Shown one piece after another: positions 61,553 to 64,000 of a stretch of DNA of 64,000 nucleotides. The position numbers and the translations under genes are program-made. The notes below the pieces were generated by a model. That model worked only from the letters and a program-made list of their open reading frames with translations, was not told where the DNA came from and did not search any database. Source of the DNA: Symbiodinium natans (Eukaryota; Sar; Dinophyceae; Suessiales; Symbiodiniaceae); the NCBI GenBank assembly GCA_905221605.1, contig CAJNDS010002163.1, positions 1 through 64,000 of the forward strand. The letters are read 5' to 3'. The stretch's first letter is position 1. Each line of letters begins with the position of its first letter.

Positions 61553-63610
61553 TCAATCTCGCAACTGTGGCAGCTGGGCCCCTCTGGGCTTCAGCACTCG
61601 GTAGGCCTCGGAAAGGTAGGCCTGCAGGCTGTTTGGGGTTTAGGGTTTAGGGTTTAGGGTTTAGGGTTTAGGGTTTAGGGTTTAGGGTTTAGGGTTTAGG
61701 GCTTGGGGCTTAGGGCTTAGGGCTTAGGTCTTCCGTTTTAGGTTTTAGCGTTTAGGGGGTATATCTGCTGGGCTTTGGGATGGCTCATGGTTGAGGGTTG
61801 AGAACGGATATTGCAATGGGGAGCGCGTGAACCCCCAACAAGAGTTTAGGGTTTTAAGGTTTTAGGGTTTTAAAGTTTTAAGGTTTTAGGGTTTTAGGGC
61901 TTTTAGGGTAGGGTTTCTGGCTTTTGGGGTTTAGGGTTTAGGGTTTAGGCTTTAGGGTCTAAGGGTGTCAGGTATCCAGGCTTGGGGACTGGGGGTCGTA
62001 AAATGGTACAGGGTCTCAGTGTTGAGACCTCATCTAGTCCCCCAAAAACTTTCAGGACGTAGGGGTTGGATTGGGGTTTAGGGTTGAAGATATACCCTAA
62101 CCCTGTAAACCCTGAACCCCACACCCTTAACCCCAAACCCTTAACCCCAAACCCCAAACCCTAGACCCTAAACCACAAACCCCAAACCCCAAACCCTAAA
62201 CCCTAAACCCTAAACCCCAAACCCCAAACCCTAAACCCTTGTGGGTTACCCGCGCGCCTGGGCTTGCCCGCCGCCATCGCCAGCGCACAGAATCGTGTCA
62301 AGCGTGGCCTGCACTCACGGGGCCAAGGCTTTATACCTTCTCCATTAGGACTTATATAAGGGTTTAGGGTTTAGGGTTTAGGGTTTGGGGTTTGGGGTTT
62401 GGGGTTTGGGGTTTGGGGTTTGGGGTTTGGGGTTGGGGGTTGGGGGTTTGGGGTTTGGGGTTTGGGGTTTAAGGTTTAAGGTTTAGGGCTAGGCTGCCCA
62501 GAAAGCTGGGATTAAGAAGAGTCTCAAAGGGGTTATAAGGAAACCTAAACCCCGAAAAAGGCAATAAGGGTACTTTTCAGCTGAAAGGGGCTTCTAAGGG
62601 ACCTGAACCCTAACAAAAAGAGTATGAAGGCCCTTAAAACCCGCCGAAAAATATTCCTAATTAAATATGGTCCTCTTAAAACCCGATAAGGAAAATGATG
62701 ACATATCCCAAAAAGCCTACCTAGAAGGGAATGAGGGCCTACGCTGGGTCCCAGTATTGAAGGTCACTTGCTTCAGGTCCTAATAGGGCACGCTCAGGGT
62801 ATCGGTTGCCCGTTAGGCTTTGCAGGGCCCTAGGAATTGCAAGGTTTAGGGTTCAGTGGCTTTAGGATGTAGCCCTAAACCCTAACACCCTAACCCTAAA
62901 TTCGAAACCCTAAACCCTAAACCCCAACCAACACTCTTATCGCGTACTTGCTTGTCTCAGCTAGGCAGAATGCTCCAAACCCTAAACCCTAACCCCTTAA
63001 ACCCTAAACCCTAAACTTCCAAGTAGGAAGTTTAGGAGCATCTTCCCATGCTGGGAGTTTGTGTACCTTGTGGACCAAAGGAACCCTGAAAGGGTTTAGG
63101 GTTTAGGGTTTAGGGTTTAGGGTTTAGGGTCTAGAGTTTAGGGTTTAGGCTTCATCGACCTTACTCGAATTTGTAACTTGGGGTATATCACCGCAAGAAA
63201 GACTACAAGTCAAAAGAGTTTACAAAACCGAAGAATCCAAACTTCACAAGCATCTAAAACCCCCAAAAGCAAAACACATAACAAACAATAGGAACCAAAC
63301 AAATGAAACAACCAGGAAACGAAAAAACATGTAAACAAAACCCCACAAAAACCTTGGAGGCCCTGGAGGCCTCGAGCCCTAGGGTTGTTTTAGGGTTTCA
63401 GGGTTTAGGGTTTCAGGGTTTAGGGTTTAGGGTTTAGGGTTTTAGGGATTCGGGGTTTAGGGTTGAGGGTTTTGGCTTTCGAGTTTGGGGTGTTGGGTTG
63501 AGGGTTTAGGGTGGAGGGTTCAGGGTAAGCCCTAAACCCTCGCCCTGCCGCACCTTATCGAGAACCACGTCGAAGCATTCATCTGGGAATTCAAGGGCCC
63601 GCGCGTCCAT
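61553..63610 (-). CDS. METTL13-like SAM-dependent methyltransferase, three internal exons (partial)
   Basis: Exons 63610-63554 (MDARALEFPDECFDVVLDK), 62308-62258 (ATLDTILCAGDGGGQAQ) and 61621 to about 61580 (AYLSEAYRVLKPRG) join in phase 0. The run FPDxxFDVVLDK-xTLDxxL followed by L.E..RVL..G matches motifs IV to VI of the class I methyltransferase fold as in METTL13/EEF1AKMT proteins, which methylate eEF1A. Intron 63553-62309 is GT-AG; intron 62257-61622 is GC-AG. Both start with TTTAGGG and end with CCCTAAA arrays on the coding strand. The upstream exon with the SAM-binding glycine motif and the C-terminus were not found; an in-frame stop follows at 61553 if the last exon is read through. 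Confidence 0.68.
62360..62490. repeat. Array of TTTGGGG units
   Basis: About 14 TTTGGGG or TTGGGGG units after three TTTAGGG units, inside the methyltransferase intron 63553-62309. Confidence 0.9.
63150..63385. other. A-rich unique sequence in a methyltransferase-side intergenic or upstream region
   Basis: High A content (AACAAACAATAG, AAACGAAAAAACATG), no open frame of note, inside the intron 63553-62309 on the minus strand's pyrimidine side. Confidence 0.5.
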
Positions 63611-63757
63611 CTGACCAGTGCTAGGGTTTAGGGTTTAGGGCTTCGGGTTTTAGGATTTCAGGGTTTCAGGGTTTCGGGTTTGCTACTACTTCCTTGCGAT
63701 TCGGGTTTGGGGCTTAGGGCTAAACCCTAAAACCTAAAACCCTGAAACCCTAGAGCC

Positions 63758-63838
63758 CTACATCCCAGCCTGAAGGAACTGGAGGGCCGCTTTGCGCTGA
63801 TGCTGCCCACGGCCCTTGGCCAAGCGAACGGCTTCGGC
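63758..63838 (-). CDS. Terminal exon, unknown protein
   Basis: CCTTCAG|GCCGAA, phase 0: AEAVRLAKGRGQHQRKAALQ then FLQAGM and TAG. It lies upstream of the methyltransferase fragment, probably a different gene. Confidence 0.48.
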   Translation of the reverse strand, partial: AEAVRLAKGRGQHQRKAALQFLQAGM

Positions 63839-64000
63839 CTGAAGGAGTTGAGGGGTTGAGGGGTTTAGGGTTTAGGGTTTAGGGTTTAGGGTTTTTGGGA
63901 GAAGTTGAGTTTCGGGTTTTAGGGTTTTAGGGTTTCGGGGTTTTATGGCTTTAGGGCTTTAGGGTTCTAGGGTTTTAGGGGTTTTGGGCTTTGGGCTGGC

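Overview
The window looks like nuclear DNA of a dinoflagellate, most likely a member of the Symbiodiniaceae. The reasons are plant-type telomere repeats (TTTAGGG) scattered through the whole 64 kb; genes cut into exons of roughly 40-300 nt; introns that start with GT, GC or GA and end in AG followed by G; and protein families expanded in Symbiodiniaceae (an RCC1/HERC-like repeat protein with a ubiquitin-like head, a ubiquitin-like plus ankyrin protein, Ty1/copia fragments). Family statements are from general knowledge; no search was run.

Layout. Short non-repetitive islands, mostly GC-rich and 50-150 bp, stand in a sea of telomere-like arrays. Nearly all islands have CCCTAAA arrays on their left and TTTAGGG arrays on their right. 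Many islands translate as open exons, mostly on the minus strand, with an AG|G acceptor at the edge. Three genes can be reassembled with intact reading frame: an RCC1-repeat protein (18129-23603, minus, at least twelve coding exons, the first nine joined base by base), a ubiquitin-like/ankyrin protein (46350-47421, minus, three exons, apparently complete) and a METTL13-like methyltransferase fragment (61553-63610, minus, three exons). A fourth, plus-strand gene end (43026-43311) joins across a transposon-like intron. The remaining islands are listed as single exons. I do not recognise their proteins, and which exons belong together is unknown.

Introns. Many introns are short elements with terminal inverted repeats, flanked by a 3-4 bp duplication that supplies the splice sites, the pattern known as introner elements. 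I see at least ten sequence families (called A to K below). Several families also occur outside the solved genes, usually abutting an exon-like island. Telomere-like arrays sit inside these introns and make many of them fold-back: the transcript would begin with UUUAGGG and end with CCCUAAA units.

Non-genic blocks: a composite AT-rich and 101-bp satellite block with inverted ends (36.2-39.35 kb), several microsatellites, paired poly-T/poly-G tracts and a palindromic CAAGGTCAT element (34.2-34.56 kb). No rRNA, tRNA, CRISPR, spliced-leader relic or clear promoter was seen. Exon calls on single islands are inference from open frame, amino-acid composition and splice context.
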